A stretch of DNA of 64,000 nt from Burkholderiales bacterium (GCA_036262035.1 DATAJS010000001.1:186001-250000), one strand, 5' to 3'. Numbered from the stretch's first letter, positions 25,901 to 31,687 are shown. Notes: generated by a model not told the origin, from the sequence alone. Made by a program: numbers and translations.

Positions 25901-26530
25901 CATGTCGCTGCCCACGCCCAAAGCGACCGTGCCGTTGCTCGCGGTGAGTGTGCCGCTGTTGCTCACCTGGTTCGCGAGCAATGCGATGTAGCCGCGCTCG
26001 CCCGCCTTGATGCTCGCGCCCTTCTCCACCGTGACGTTGCCGCCGACGCCGCTGAACACGTTGCGGCCGTTCATGAAATCGTGGTTGCTGATGTTCAGCG
26101 TGGAGGCAACGAGGCCGGCGACGTCCACACTCGCGCCTTTCGCGAACAGGATGCCGCTCGGGTTGATCAGGAAGACCTGGCCGTTGGCCTGCAGGCTGCC
26201 GGCGATCGTGGATGGATTCGGACCGACGACGCGGTTGAGCGCGACCGAGGACACGTCGGGCTGCCTGAAGATCACCGCCTCGCCGACGTTGATCGAGAAG
26301 CCGTTCCAGTTGAGCGCGGCGCGCTGGCTCGCCTGGTTGACGACGGTCGTCTGGGCGTCGGGACGGCTGACGGTGGCCTGGCCGCCGACGAGCTGCTCGC
26401 CGGTGGGGCCGGCGTAGGCAGGGCGCGGCGCGCCGTAGGCGGCGAAGAGCGCGGCGGCGACTGCGGCGGTGAGCGGGTTGACGCGGGCTGAAAAAAGACC
26501 CGGCGACCGAAGTATCGGCTGTTTTTTCAT
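13955..26530 (-). CDS. Giant filamentous-haemagglutinin-like TPS exoprotein, copy 2 (complete, 4191 aa)
   Basis: The ATG at 26530 is preceded by AGGGGGG. A signal peptide ends PAYA before GPTGEQ. The TPS domain (about residues 40-300) carries NWNGFSI, NPSTIAGSLQANGQVFLINP and SGILFAKGASVDVAGLV. The haemagglutination-activity region continues with GDGGFVEVSGK and TLLLDPETLVIDGG (about residues 420-460). Thousands of residues of Gly/Thr/Asn-rich beta-repeats follow, including an array at about residues 1880-2600. Cysteine is very rare. One pair, Cys4172 and Cys4185, sits at the extreme C-terminus after a charged helix-like stretch (LLRRQREDLFDEATEEA). The pair resembles the C-terminal disulphide loop that retains HMW1 on the cell surface, which is an analogy and not demonstrated. 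TpsB is encoded directly downstream. Confidence 0.95.
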   Translation of the reverse strand: MKKQPILRSPGLFSARVNPLTAAVAAALFAAYGAPRPAYAGPTGEQLVGGQATVSRPDAQTTVVNQASQRAALNWNGFSINVGEAVIFRQPDVSSVALNRVVGPNPSTIAGSLQANGQVFLINPSGILFAKGASVDVAGLVASTLNISNHDFMNGRNVFSGVGGNVTVEKGASIKAGERGYIALLANQVSNSGTLTASNGTVALGVGSDMVLDFHGDGLLSLKVNAAAANAKIAHDGIIVADGGRVIMSAAARNALLDTVLNVDGIVQARGAVERNGSIYLEGGDSGVTRVAGTLDASNTQGKGGEVRVLGQYVGLVDQAKIDASGATGGGTVLVGGDYQGKNADVRNAFRTSVGRDVTINADATVSGDGGKVVVWSDDSTRFEGAITAKGGPRSGDGGFVEVSGKRDLVFAGSADTSAPKGKTGTLLLDPETLVIDGGGPNNGGAGTDDDLADNQILFAENPGGTTTITEATLESLNANILLEATKLIRTGSTPFGGNELTIASNRNLTLRTRNLASSGDAGGTHGIDLTNGGTNAPLIRLQGSGTLSITSGFGDGTDNGDVPAPVTLGAITTNGATVTVRSNSTLTVTDFIRTRPDFSVGTSTGGNVFLTAGDAITLDGTIEASGRTATGGGADTGGNGGEVLVRHTNAVADRSITLSALKRIDATGGAAVDAADTAGNGGVVTVVNESGNIVLNGDILTPDGAIQTAGATAGSGGAIQLRTASAGNTIMQAATNSRLQTTQGAATLATGQLLVDSIGSVLLQGNGTNYVKQLAARVIGPGASFSYRDEFGLTIGSVPAAGSQAGTAGLVGLSGITTNGGAVSVGSNTTLTISNAINTSAAALSGLNGGAVTLTAGTTITSGPGGSITTSGASGAAGIDGAGPGDPGGNGSAAGSGGAVVIQSTGNGAITLAAAVVTQGGAGGNGGAGGDGSTQGGAGGAGGAGGAVTISSGSGAIAISDVTSSGGAAGATGSPFGSGFEGEAGGAAGAITATSSSGITLRGNLDARGGNASGDGPDSGGAGGAILMQGPVTLDKETVSLNTGGGAASAGEGSARGADANAVFTGTVQSATAVSLNKLSIDPGSGNVVFQGAVGGGGKPLGDITITTGLNVAGSLDGGTAAGAITATSFTQTGGGGRTHLGGLTVSGNGTPVNVDTNEITITSATSAPAGNVALNAGNIGVGPITSGGSIALTTAVASGTATLGGNLTTTAGGGISIDHAVLLGADVTAAAGAGAITFGRTIDSVTGGPARALTVNSSGATTFNGAIGATTPLASLTTDAGGTTALNGGPAPSTGAVSSVTTTGAQSYGDALTLGANTTMTSTGGGAITFGSTIQSGFDSDLGQNALATLAVNTSGTTTFNADINVSGSELGGLSTGGGGTTVFAGAPGTRTITVKGPQTYNDNVVLNNDTLFQDCSCTGAPITFGGSINANTGATDRQLGVSARGNVTFSGNVGDVTPLAALSATTNGVAGAAIVFNGTSAQTIDASLAGGGGISLLAPVTLASGSNVTINVGTEFLQFTSTINGAGALTTMAGQTLFPGAIGNTTALTSLTTSGSIDLGGSTVATTGGQTYNGTVSLSNGATLTSMSGGAVTFNNTVTTDGTARALTIGTTGTTTFNDTVGDGNRLSSLTITGGGPIAINDVANSGVSVGTVNGQSYGGPVTLSGNVFLVSDSGGAITLSSTVDSTASAAASPLTISTSGQVTLGGAVGGTQPLSRLISNGGGPVAMNGSGVTTLVDQSYDATVTLGGTAGSPVAFTGAVLGFSGGPSALVAGDHPLTLTTDGLAFGGTVSGTSTLLIQPGGDNVAMGIAGGSGTFTLPTGTLNQLQNGFQSITLGRAMATAATTVGAVTFQDPVTIRGLSVLVTGDVTGADNASVTLNTTPSLGGGIDLGANIRTSGQAIALNGPVTLTTNSVLVDSTCATGVGCTTTAAGADVTFASTIRADNSATAGQNRTLSVNAGSGGAATFGGNIGVGANRALADLDVTARTIRLNSAAINVNDSNAPAQTVSFNGDVVLGADVTINANRSGTGNSVTFGGAIDGDNTATGRALAVNAGNATVTFDGVIGSAGSLSDFDVTAGSIAINTTTINVIAPGAATAPSVTLNGVTSLAAGGLTLSTQGHGGGAGSVTLAQIEGPGGLVVNAPADTITFGGSVGVTTPLPFLSATGARINLNAATFNLDGGTVAQGNLFSGPVFLGVPAVTIDADRASDPDSAVTFAGAIDADNGANNRVLNVNAGSSGGGIVTFANSVGTTGALSGLSVTAGTRIDLNASTYNINGGSAGGNTAAFNGPVQLNNVSTVRINTDRAGSTSDNNVSFGSTIDSGGAARALDVNAGSGSVSFNGNVGAALPLTNLTVTGGSINLNAPTFNMNGGTTAQTVSFTGPVTLGADVTVNTDRAGTADSTVTFGSSIDSNGAPRALNVNAGGANVSFGGDVGNVAALADLDVTGGAINLNAGTFNLNGGATAQTITFSGAVTLGASSVTINTDRTGASDSSVFFSSTIDASNSIGNRTLSVIAGSGTATFSGDIGAGATGALADFDVTAGAIGLNGAVLNVNGGIAGGNTATLSGPVTLGANLTINSDRASGADNSTSFGSLSGPTRSVVVTGGGGSFTVTGATNVASLDAVAGSAINLGPVTSGGFVTLTSDNMALTGITAAGQTVTLRPLNAGRTILLGGDSASSLALNAAEMNGITAQRLIVGTAAAGSASGAITIASDIAPNVSVLHLNTGGGITGIAGGIVLPSGTLAIDAGGTVTITDPQNNVATLGANSGLGDFTFTNSGSLQVGTVDGVAGVTAANVTLTSASGQITTGTTMVSGNDVTLDSATGVGAGTSARVNTAAATLAARSRTSGGVFVNETDAVTLNTIGAVTNSAAGSQGYDVVAGGAITITGPVSTGSMSTGGVPGAAATSGGITLLANGSITGAGTLTTGNATAGGSGPASGTARSGSIDVTASGGTLLAGQMTTGSATSGASGQARTGDIALSANRIGVSGNSQFIAFGTASGGGTNTQGVLDVATTGVRTASDSEAGQILVSSATGLPMRNITTAPNNQQSLRFEAQGGNLTFLAGGADTGVEGSGNALDGDSLTANTAAAGNSITFARDMAAGNISATSAGAVNLNANLATSAVNAAAPAAFIATGDIGITAASGVTGAGTLSTGAVTATGAGGAVFATSGSLTVDGGTAGDVRTGLLRSGNATMTGGGADDTVTTGNVIVRGRGIGTAASPQAVAVGTATGVPAANGGVLFLTSRGTGAAGDAFVTSAATLGVIAMTRTADRQILDIRTTNGAPLLWFAGVGVGGNGLAFNGDDVRLTTTGGGAISFQGGLSAGSANVSSSGGVDLGSSTSGIFTSAVNTTATPGVDAITGDITVTAGAAGVTGAGRIFSGIAQADGGTPGATTARTGSVTVTTTGAIQAGTIGPNLATVSNGSGNDTATSGTLTLNGQRIGSAAARQDIVTEYASGGATNVQGFATLTTTGTTAADGIFLNSTEGTDAGRGVVALNAINIAAAGAPLDVITTGTIVNDVPISPARPRPIQLNGNVTTNGGTVSLAPPVQLANDVVVATNGASVTFGAAIVSPLTPHSLTVTTSGLTTFNGVVGDSVQPLSALSVSGPTQLNTGSVFTTGAQSYGGNVTLGADTTLTGTTPTFGGIVVGGGFDLTLSFSATHTVNGTTFTAVRNFTSGGGGVTNLTGNLTTTGTQRYDDAVVLAGATTLTGTTPTFAGTVTGGNNDLTLNFSGTTSIDGAAFTGIRALTTGNGGATSLIGALTTTGAQSYNENVTLAGDTTLNSGAGTLTFAGTLESPATPRALTITSGNVARFDGVVGGNGNPLGSLTTSASGTQINGGAVTTTGSQTYNNPVVIGANTRLDSTAGGMTFGGALDADAATNNRTLLVNAPTGTVTFSGNVGANAAFADFDVISGPNTTVFNGSSPQTVNVTAGPGGQTVSFTGNVQLNQNLTINTGGAANNSVQFNNGVDPGGGATNRSLGVDAGSGNVTFQNVGNATPLALLDVNGSTIAFNARTRGQQIVVSAIQVLVDPATGLVQALLPFTGFSGPAALTFNGTSANGGIFGTEAVPLRVDVPGQFVVTPNSSRAFPTVWLTGDPARAPHYEFANDFTHREVVFNFRPVLITDPQQISELLRRQREDLFDEATEEAIATAAGIARAPELCTAVQGDPESALACAQAKPK
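18730..20900 (-). repeat. About 90-residue beta-repeat array inside exoprotein copy 2
   Basis: Eight or so units share NLNAxTFNLNGG, a TITFSGAVTLGA-like strand, a turn NTDRxGxxDSS, FxSTIDA, then RxLxVxAGSG and FxGDVG. The arrangement is colinear with the array in copy 1 and follows the same conserved GIAGG/TLNxLQxGF module. The DNA-level period is about 270 nt. Confidence 0.75.
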
Positions 26531-26579
26531 CGTCCCCCCTGCTTCGGTCGAAGCCTTCGATGTTACACGCGATGCCTTT

Positions 26580-26765
26580 TCAGCGGTTCGCGGCGGGCGC
26601 GCATGCGAGCACCGCGCCGCCTTTCGCGTCGGCGGCGGTGCACACGGCCGGCTCGCGGGGAGCGCCGGCGGCTTCCGCGCTGCGCAGCGAAGTCGCGTCG
26701 TCGATCTCCTGCTCGTCGACGCGGCGCAGGATCGGTGCGGTCATGCGAAGCTGCCGGCTTGACAA
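26580..26765 (-). pseudogene. Relic C-terminal tail of a third TPS exoprotein
   Basis: The reading frame ending at 26580 contains LRRVDEQEIDDATSLRSAEA and ends PAVCTAADAKGGAVLACAP plus five residues. Aligned without gaps to the last 49 residues of exoprotein copy 2, 21 of 49 positions are identical. Both cysteines, their 13-residue spacing and the distance to the stop codon are all conserved. The frame is closed by an upstream TGA at 26781-26783 and there is no secretion domain, so this looks like the 3' remnant of a deleted upstream paralogue. An intact small gene starting at a TTG is possible but less likely. It occupies most of the 305-nt gap between copy 2 and the next gene. Confidence 0.6.
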
Positions 26766-26835
26766 GCCCCTGTCGGCCGATCAGGCGCGGCCGGCATGGG
26801 AGAATGCGGCCATCGGCAACATCGGGAGGATTCGC

Positions 26836-27096
26836 GTGCTCAAGCAGGAAACAAGAAACGTCTTCATCGTCGTCGGCGGCTCGATCGGCATGTTCCTGGT
26901 GCTGGTCGGCGGTTTTTTTCTCCTGTGCGGCGCCTCGTGGGCGCTGATGTGGGGCATGAACTGGGCGATGGTGCAGCTCGGCTTCGCGCCGCCGTTCGGC
27001 GGGGAGAACGGACCGGTGGGGCTGGAGATCATCCTGGGCGCGTTTTTGCTGCTGTCGCTGCGCAGGTTGACGCGGATCGCGAGGCCGGAGGAGTAA
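26836..27096 (+). CDS. Small inner-membrane protein of unknown function
   Basis: 86 residues from a GTG start at 26836, chosen because GGGAGGA lies 5 nt upstream. The frame is open further 5', but that stretch overlaps the exoprotein relic and has no SD. One hydrophobic segment spans about residues 8-32 (VFIVVGGSIGMFLVLVGGFF), a second amphipathic or hydrophobic stretch runs through WALMWGMNWAM, and a third is GLEIILGAFLLLSL, followed by a basic tail. No family was recognised. Confidence 0.55.
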   Translation: MLKQETRNVFIVVGGSIGMFLVLVGGFFLLCGASWALMWGMNWAMVQLGFAPPFGGENGPVGLEIILGAFLLLSLRRLTRIARPEE

Positions 27097-27103
27097 CCCC
27101 GTC

Positions 27104-27195
27104 GTCATTCCCGCGGAAGGCGGGAATCCATTTTCAAGGCTGCAAATCAAGATGGATTCCCGATCACTTCGCGCTGCCGCGCGGTCGGGAATGAC
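27104..27195. repeat. Palindromic GTCATTCCCG/GGGAATCCA repeat pair
   Basis: Two divergent copies of the dispersed GTCATTCCCGC...GCGGGAATCCA element face each other between the small membrane gene and the acyl-CoA dehydrogenase. Each unit folds on its own, and the pair can form a larger hairpin. Confidence 0.75.
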
Positions 27196-27242
27196 GAACT
27201 ACGCCGTACTACAATACCTTCGACGCATTTGAGGACACTGCA

Positions 27243-28433
27243 ATGGACTTTGAGCTTCCCGAAGAACTACGCATGCTGCGCGACACCGTCGCGCGCTTCG
27301 TCCGTGAAGAGTTGATCCCGCTCGAGGCGACGGTCATCAAGCGCGAGGCCGAGCGCGGTCTCACCGACAATCCGCTCATCCCGCCCGACGCCGAAGAGCA
27401 CCTCACGAAGAAGGCGAAGGAGATCGGCCTTTACGGCATCGACGTGCCTGAGGAATACGGCGGACAGAACCTCGGCATGCTCGCCAAGGCAGTCGTCGTC
27501 GAAGAGCTCAAGACGAGCATCGTGCCGTTCATCCTGCCCCCGGACAGCCCCAACCTGTGGATGCTCAAGCAGACCTGCAAGGGCGACCAGATCCAGAAGT
27601 ACCTCATTCCGTACGCCAACGGCGACAAGAAAAGCGCGATCGCGATCACCGAGCCCGGCGCGGGATCGGACCCCGCGAACATGAAGACGCGCGCGGAGTA
27701 CAAGAACGGCAAGTGGGTCATCAACGGCCAGAAGATCTTCATCAGCGGCGCGCGCCGTGCCGACTTCATCATCGCGATGGCGGTGACCGATCCGGAGAAA
27801 GGCTCGCGCGGCGGCATCACCGCGTTCCTCGTCGACAAGGGCGCCAAGGGCCTCTCGATTCCATCGGTCTTCAACACCATCGGCGAGCACGCGCCCTATG
27901 GCGTGTTCTTCGACAACGTCGAAGTCCCGGACGACCAGGTGCTCGGCGAGATCGGCAACGGCTTCGCGCCGATGCAGGGCCGCCTCGGCGTGCGACGCAT
28001 GGAGATCGCGTGCCGCGCGCTGGGCTACTCGCGCCGCTGCATGGAGCTCATGATCCCGCAGGCCAAGGAGCGCAAGACCTTCGGCGCGGCGCTCGCCGAC
28101 CGCCAGCAGATCCAGTGGTGGCTCGCCGACAGCTTCCAGGAGATGGAGATGGTGCGCTGGATCACGTGGCGCCTCGCGTGGAAGATGGACGCGGGCGTGA
28201 GCGACTGGCGCCGCGACGCCGCGATGGTCAAGCTGCAGGGCAGCGAGATGGTCTCGCGCATCACCGACCGCGCGATGCAGCTTTTCGGCGGCATGGGCAT
28301 GACCAAGGACCTGCCGCTCGAGTACATGTACCGCGCGTGCCGCTCGTGGCGCATCTACGAAGGCCCGTCTGAAGTGCACCGCTGGTTCATCGCGCGCGAT
28401 CTTTTGCGCAACGGCGTGCCGGAAGCAAACTGA
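27243..28433 (+). CDS. Acyl-CoA dehydrogenase
   Basis: 396 residues, the usual family length. It would catalyse FAD-dependent alpha,beta-dehydrogenation of an acyl-CoA, passing electrons to ETF. The N-terminal helical domain starts MDFELPEELRMLRDTVARFV. The middle beta-domain contains the flavin/substrate signature AITEPGAGSDPANM and the strand WVINGQKIFISGA. The C-terminal helical domain has RKTFGAALADRQQIQ-type packing, QLFGGMGMTKDLPLE and YEGPSEVHR, where Glu373 aligns with the catalytic base. It stands alone between repeat elements, so substrate chain length cannot be judged from context. Confidence 0.93.
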   Translation: MDFELPEELRMLRDTVARFVREELIPLEATVIKREAERGLTDNPLIPPDAEEHLTKKAKEIGLYGIDVPEEYGGQNLGMLAKAVVVEELKTSIVPFILPPDSPNLWMLKQTCKGDQIQKYLIPYANGDKKSAIAITEPGAGSDPANMKTRAEYKNGKWVINGQKIFISGARRADFIIAMAVTDPEKGSRGGITAFLVDKGAKGLSIPSVFNTIGEHAPYGVFFDNVEVPDDQVLGEIGNGFAPMQGRLGVRRMEIACRALGYSRRCMELMIPQAKERKTFGAALADRQQIQWWLADSFQEMEMVRWITWRLAWKMDAGVSDWRRDAAMVKLQGSEMVSRITDRAMQLFGGMGMTKDLPLEYMYRACRSWRIYEGPSEVHRWFIARDLLRNGVPEAN

Positions 28434-28455
28434 GCGCGGCACACGGCGCGAGACG

Positions 28456-29619
28456 ATGAAAAACAATATGAAGCTTTCCTTTGCGTCCTTGGCGTCCTTT
28501 GCGGTGAAAAACGCCTTGGTGCTCGGCATGTGCGTAGTCCTCGCCCCTGCCGTCGCCCTCGGCGCGACCAAGCACGCGCCGGCGCACCCGGCCGAGCCCC
28601 AGCCGCTGAACGCCTTCCCGCCTATCGAGGCGAAGGACGAGAAGAAAGAGGCGAAAAAGGACGAGAAGAAGGACGACAGGAAGGACGACAAGGCCGCCGC
28701 TGCGAAAGGCGCGACGAGCGCGGCAACGCCGACGGCGACGGCCGCGCCCGCCGAGACGCCGCCGGGCACGACATCTTCGACGACCGCGTCGACGCCCGCC
28801 ACGCCGCCGCCGACCGAGAAGCCGGCGGTGCCGCCCCCGGTGGCCGCTGCGGCGGTTGCGCCCGCGGCCACCGCCACCGCCGCTCCCGCGAACGCGGCGC
28901 CGGAGGCGGTCAGCCATCTGCTGCGCGACATGAACGTGACCGACATCCTGGTCGCGATCTTCACGCTGTTCGTGGCGATCTTCGCGTGGCGGGTCTCGCG
29001 CGGCGCAGCGGCGGCCGGGGCTCCGTCGCAGGATCTGCTCGACGCCAACCGCCGCGCGATCGAAGCGAGCGAGCGCGCCGCCGAGGCCGCCAAGCGCAGC
29101 GCCGAAGCCGCCGAGCGCTCCGCCACGGTGCTGCAGGACACCGCCGCGCGGCAGCTACGGCCGTACGTGACGGTCAAGGAGTTCCTGCAGGGCCCGGTCA
29201 AGGACGAGAAGAACTTCCTGCACGGGTGGGTGTTCCAGGTGGTGTGGCAGAACTCGGGGGCGACGCCGACGCGCGGCTTTCGCTACTGGGCGGCGCTGCG
29301 GCAGTTCGATCACGAGATCCCGAAAGACTTCGACTTCGCGCCGCCGGTGATGGCCGATTTCGCGGGCGGGGAGCTCGGCTCGCATTCGACGGTGACCTCG
29401 GGAACGCTGTACGTGCCGCAGACCGACGTCGTGCTGGTGCAGGGCGGATCGCGCAAGGCGGTCCTGTACGGCAAGGCCGAATATCAGGACGTGCTCGGCG
29501 GAGAGGCCAAACGCGAGACGCGCTTCGCAGTCGAAGTGATCCTCGTCGCGGATCCGGGCGGAGCGAACGGCACGCCGTTCAGCTTCTCCTACTATCCCCG
29601 CCACAACTCGATCACCTGA
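28456..29619 (+). CDS. Membrane-anchored protein of unknown function with repeat-derived N-terminus
   Basis: 387 residues from the ATG at 28456. Residues 6-17 (LSFASLASFAVK) are encoded by a dispersed 9-nt repeat. A GTG at 28504, just after the repeat, gives a tidy signal sequence (MKNALVLGMCVVLAPAVALG) and may be the original start. A Lys/Asp-rich then Ala/Pro/Thr-rich low-complexity region follows. Next comes one membrane segment (DILVAIFTLFVAIFAWRVS), an Ala/Glu/Arg helix likely to be coiled coil, and a folded C-terminal domain starting RPYVTVKEFL. Single-pass proteins with a similar C-terminal half occur widely without assigned function. The N-terminal part is probably periplasmic. Confidence 0.75.
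   Translation: MKNNMKLSFASLASFAVKNALVLGMCVVLAPAVALGATKHAPAHPAEPQPLNAFPPIEAKDEKKEAKKDEKKDDRKDDKAAAAKGATSAATPTATAAPAETPPGTTSSTTASTPATPPPTEKPAVPPPVAAAAVAPAATATAAPANAAPEAVSHLLRDMNVTDILVAIFTLFVAIFAWRVSRGAAAAGAPSQDLLDANRRAIEASERAAEAAKRSAEAAERSATVLQDTAARQLRPYVTVKEFLQGPVKDEKNFLHGWVFQVVWQNSGATPTRGFRYWAALRQFDHEIPKDFDFAPPVMADFAGGELGSHSTVTSGTLYVPQTDVVLVQGGSRKAVLYGKAEYQDVLGGEAKRETRFAVEVILVADPGGANGTPFSFSYYPRHNSIT
28476..28505 (+). repeat. 9-nt-period tandem array inside a gene start
   Basis: CTTTGCGTCCTTGGCGTCC and the following TTTGCGG match the 3' arm of the 9-nt-period family seen in many gaps of this window. Here it is in frame and encodes Ser-Phe-Ala repeats. Confidence 0.7.
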
Positions 29620-29625
29620 GGATTC

Positions 29626-29745
29626 GTCATTCCCGACCCGCGATAGCGGATGTGATCGGGAATCCGTTTTGACTTGGACCGCTAAGTTGGATTCCCGCTT
29701 TCGCGGGAATGACGGGACCGTAGGGCGCGTGCGAGCGCACCCTAC
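29626..29745. repeat. GTCATTCCCG pair plus GTAGGGCGCG palindrome
   Basis: Two inward-facing GTCATTCCCG-family units (29626-29713) are followed by the palindrome GTAGGGCGCG...CGCACCCTAC (29720-29745). They lie between two convergent genes and may act as a bidirectional terminator. Confidence 0.7.
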
Positions 29746-29771
29746 GTGACTTCAAATAGCGCTTTTTGCTT

Positions 29772-29803
29772 TTCCTCTGCGTCCTTTGCGTCCTTTGCGG
29801 TAA
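29772..29803 (+). repeat. 9-nt-period tandem array (single arm)
   Basis: Three successive CTTTGCGTC-type units end in GCGGTAAAGC, just past the stop codon of the MFS gene at 29817. Confidence 0.75.
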
Positions 29804-29816
29804 AGCTTTTCGCTTT

Positions 29817-31022
29817 TCACTGCACCGAGGTCATCTGATCGCGCTGATACAGCGCCGGGAAGAGCTTCATCCACACCGCCGCGACGATCAGCGTCCCTAC
29901 GCCGCCGATCACCACCGACGGCACGGTGCCGACGAGCGCCGCGACCACGCCCGACTCGAATTGCCCGAGCTGGTTCGACGTGCTCGTGAACATCGAGTTG
30001 ACCGAGCTCACGCGCCCGCGCATGTGATCGGGCGTCTCGAGCTGTATCAGCGACGTGCGGATGACCACGCTGATCATGTCCGCCGCGCCGAGCACGCCGA
30101 GCGCGGTCACCGACAGCGCGAACGAGCTCGATAGGCCGAAGACGACCGTCCCCACCCCGAAGACCGCGACGCACGTGAACATGACGCGCCCCACGTGCCG
30201 CGACAGCGGCGCGCGCACGAGCACCGCCGAGACGACGATCGCGCCGATCGCCGGCGCCGCGCGCAGCACGCCCAGACCCGACGGCCCGGTGGCGAGGATG
30301 TCGCGCGCGTAGATCGGCAGCAGCGCGGTGGCGCCCCCCAGCAGCGTCGCGAAGAGATCGAGCGAGATTGCGCCGAGCACGACCGGGTTGCTGCGGATGT
30401 AGGAGATGCCGCCGAACAGCGTCTTGAGCGTCGCGGGCTCGTGCGGCCGCACGGCGTGCGGCATCTTCACGCTGACGAGCAGCATCCCGGCGATCACGAA
30501 GAACACCGCGGCGGTGCCGTACACGTACGCCGGCCCGGCGAGGTAGATGAGACCGCCGAGCGCCGGCCCCGCGATCACCGCCATCTTGCGGGTCGCGCCG
30601 GACCACGCGATGCACTGCGGAAGCTCACGCCGCTCGACGAGCGTCGGCAGCATCGAACGGATGCTCGGGTTCTGGAACGCCTGCGCCGCGCCGATGAACA
30701 GCGAACCACCGTAGATGAACGCGGTGCTCATCGTGCCCGACAGGTTCGCACCGGTGTAGACCGCGGCCACCGCGAGCTGCACGAGCTGAGCGCCGAGCGC
30801 GATGCGCCTTCGATCGTGACGGTCGGCGAAATGCCCCGCGGGCAGGAGCAGCGTGAACTGCGTGGAGAAATGGAAGAGGCCTATCAGGCCGAGCGCGAGC
30901 GCGCTCTGGGTGAGGTCGTAGGTCTGCCAGCCCACCGCGACGACGAGCATCTGGTAAGCCAGCACCGTGGCGGTTTCGCCGATCCAGAAGCGCGTGAATG
31001 CGGGGCGCTTCAGTGAGGACAT
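29817..31022 (-). CDS. MFS transporter of the EntS/MFS_3 type
   Basis: 401 residues with about 12 hydrophobic segments. It begins FTRFWIGETATVLAYQMLVV, as in the EntS-like branch. The loop 2-3 motif appears as AGHFADRHDRRRIA. It would be a proton-driven inner-membrane exporter; the substrate cannot be told from the sequence. It is transcribed divergently from the ferritin-like gene across 74 nt. The assignment to the superfamily is firm; a siderophore role is only one option, since no siderophore genes are nearby. Confidence 0.88.
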   Translation of the reverse strand: MSSLKRPAFTRFWIGETATVLAYQMLVVAVGWQTYDLTQSALALGLIGLFHFSTQFTLLLPAGHFADRHDRRRIALGAQLVQLAVAAVYTGANLSGTMSTAFIYGGSLFIGAAQAFQNPSIRSMLPTLVERRELPQCIAWSGATRKMAVIAGPALGGLIYLAGPAYVYGTAAVFFVIAGMLLVSVKMPHAVRPHEPATLKTLFGGISYIRSNPVVLGAISLDLFATLLGGATALLPIYARDILATGPSGLGVLRAAPAIGAIVVSAVLVRAPLSRHVGRVMFTCVAVFGVGTVVFGLSSSFALSVTALGVLGAADMISVVIRTSLIQLETPDHMRGRVSSVNSMFTSTSNQLGQFESGVVAALVGTVPSVVIGGVGTLIVAAVWMKLFPALYQRDQMTSVQ

Positions 31023-31096
31023 CGCGGGGGCATGCCGGTTGCTGTTCGCATGTGTCGCCGGGTGTGTTCCGGCATTGAAAGCGAACCGGAGTATAG

Positions 31097-31687
31097 ATGG
31101 CCCCAGCGCAATTCAGGGAACTGCTGCTGCAATCGCTCGAGCACGAGCGCGGCGGCGTGATCGTCTACCAGACCGCGCTCGAGTGCGCGGTGAACGGCGA
31201 TCTGCGCAAGGAATGGAAAAAATACCTGCAGCAGACCGAAAAACACGTCGAGCTGCTGACCGGCGCCTGCGAAGCGCTCGGACTCGATCCGGACGAGATG
31301 ACGCCGGGCCGCAAGATCGTGCAGCACAACGGCAAGTCGCTGGTCGTCGCGATGAAGATGGCGCTCGCGGCGAACGATCCCCCCGCCGCCGAGCTCGTCG
31401 CGTGCGAGTGCGTCGTGCTGGCGGAGACCAAGGACCACTTCGACTGGGAGCTCATCGGCGAATGCGCCAAAGCGCTCGACGGCGACCCGCGCGATGCGCT
31501 GATGCAGGCGTACGAGGCGGTCGAAGACGAAGAGGACGAACACCTGTACCACACCAAAGGCTGGTGCCGCGAGCTATGGCTGAAGGCGCTCGGGCTCGAA
31601 GCGGTGCTGCCGCCGCCCGAGGAGAAGAAGGACGTGAAGACGGCGGTGGAAGCGGCGCAGGAAGAGAAGAAACGGAAGAAGGCGTGA
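31097..31687 (+). CDS. Ferritin-like four-helix-bundle protein
   Basis: 196 residues; GGAG lies 8 nt before the ATG. Candidate metal ligands are Glu/His clusters in four predicted helices: LEHERGGVIVYQ, QQTEKHVELL, CECVVLAETKDHFDWE and EAVEDEEDEHLYH. This fits a ferritin-like domain of the kind found in stress or DUF892-like proteins. The C-terminus is a Lys/Glu tail (EEKKDVKTAVEAAQEEKKRK). It lies next to catalase, so a role in iron or peroxide handling is plausible but inferred. Confidence 0.6.
   Translation: MAPAQFRELLLQSLEHERGGVIVYQTALECAVNGDLRKEWKKYLQQTEKHVELLTGACEALGLDPDEMTPGRKIVQHNGKSLVVAMKMALAANDPPAAELVACECVVLAETKDHFDWELIGECAKALDGDPRDALMQAYEAVEDEEDEHLYHTKGWCRELWLKALGLEAVLPPPEEKKDVKTAVEAAQEEKKRKKA

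Noticed and set aside
18344-26491. Plus-strand open frame of about 2700 codons opposite exoprotein copy 2, and similar long frames over 344-9769
   Set aside because: Arg- or Pro-rich products without motifs, mirror frames of the GC-rich Gly/Ala/Thr exoproteins on the other strand. The minus-strand products have a signal peptide and TPS domain.
26563-27150. A 195-codon minus-strand frame over the small membrane protein
   Set aside because: Gln/Arg-rich shadow with no motif. The exoprotein relic is in another minus frame and the plus-strand gene has a strong SD and hydrophobic segments.
27267-29201. A 644-codon minus-strand frame opposite the acyl-CoA dehydrogenase
   Set aside because: Composition is low-complexity Arg/Ala/His, and the plus-strand acyl-CoA dehydrogenase is unmistakable.
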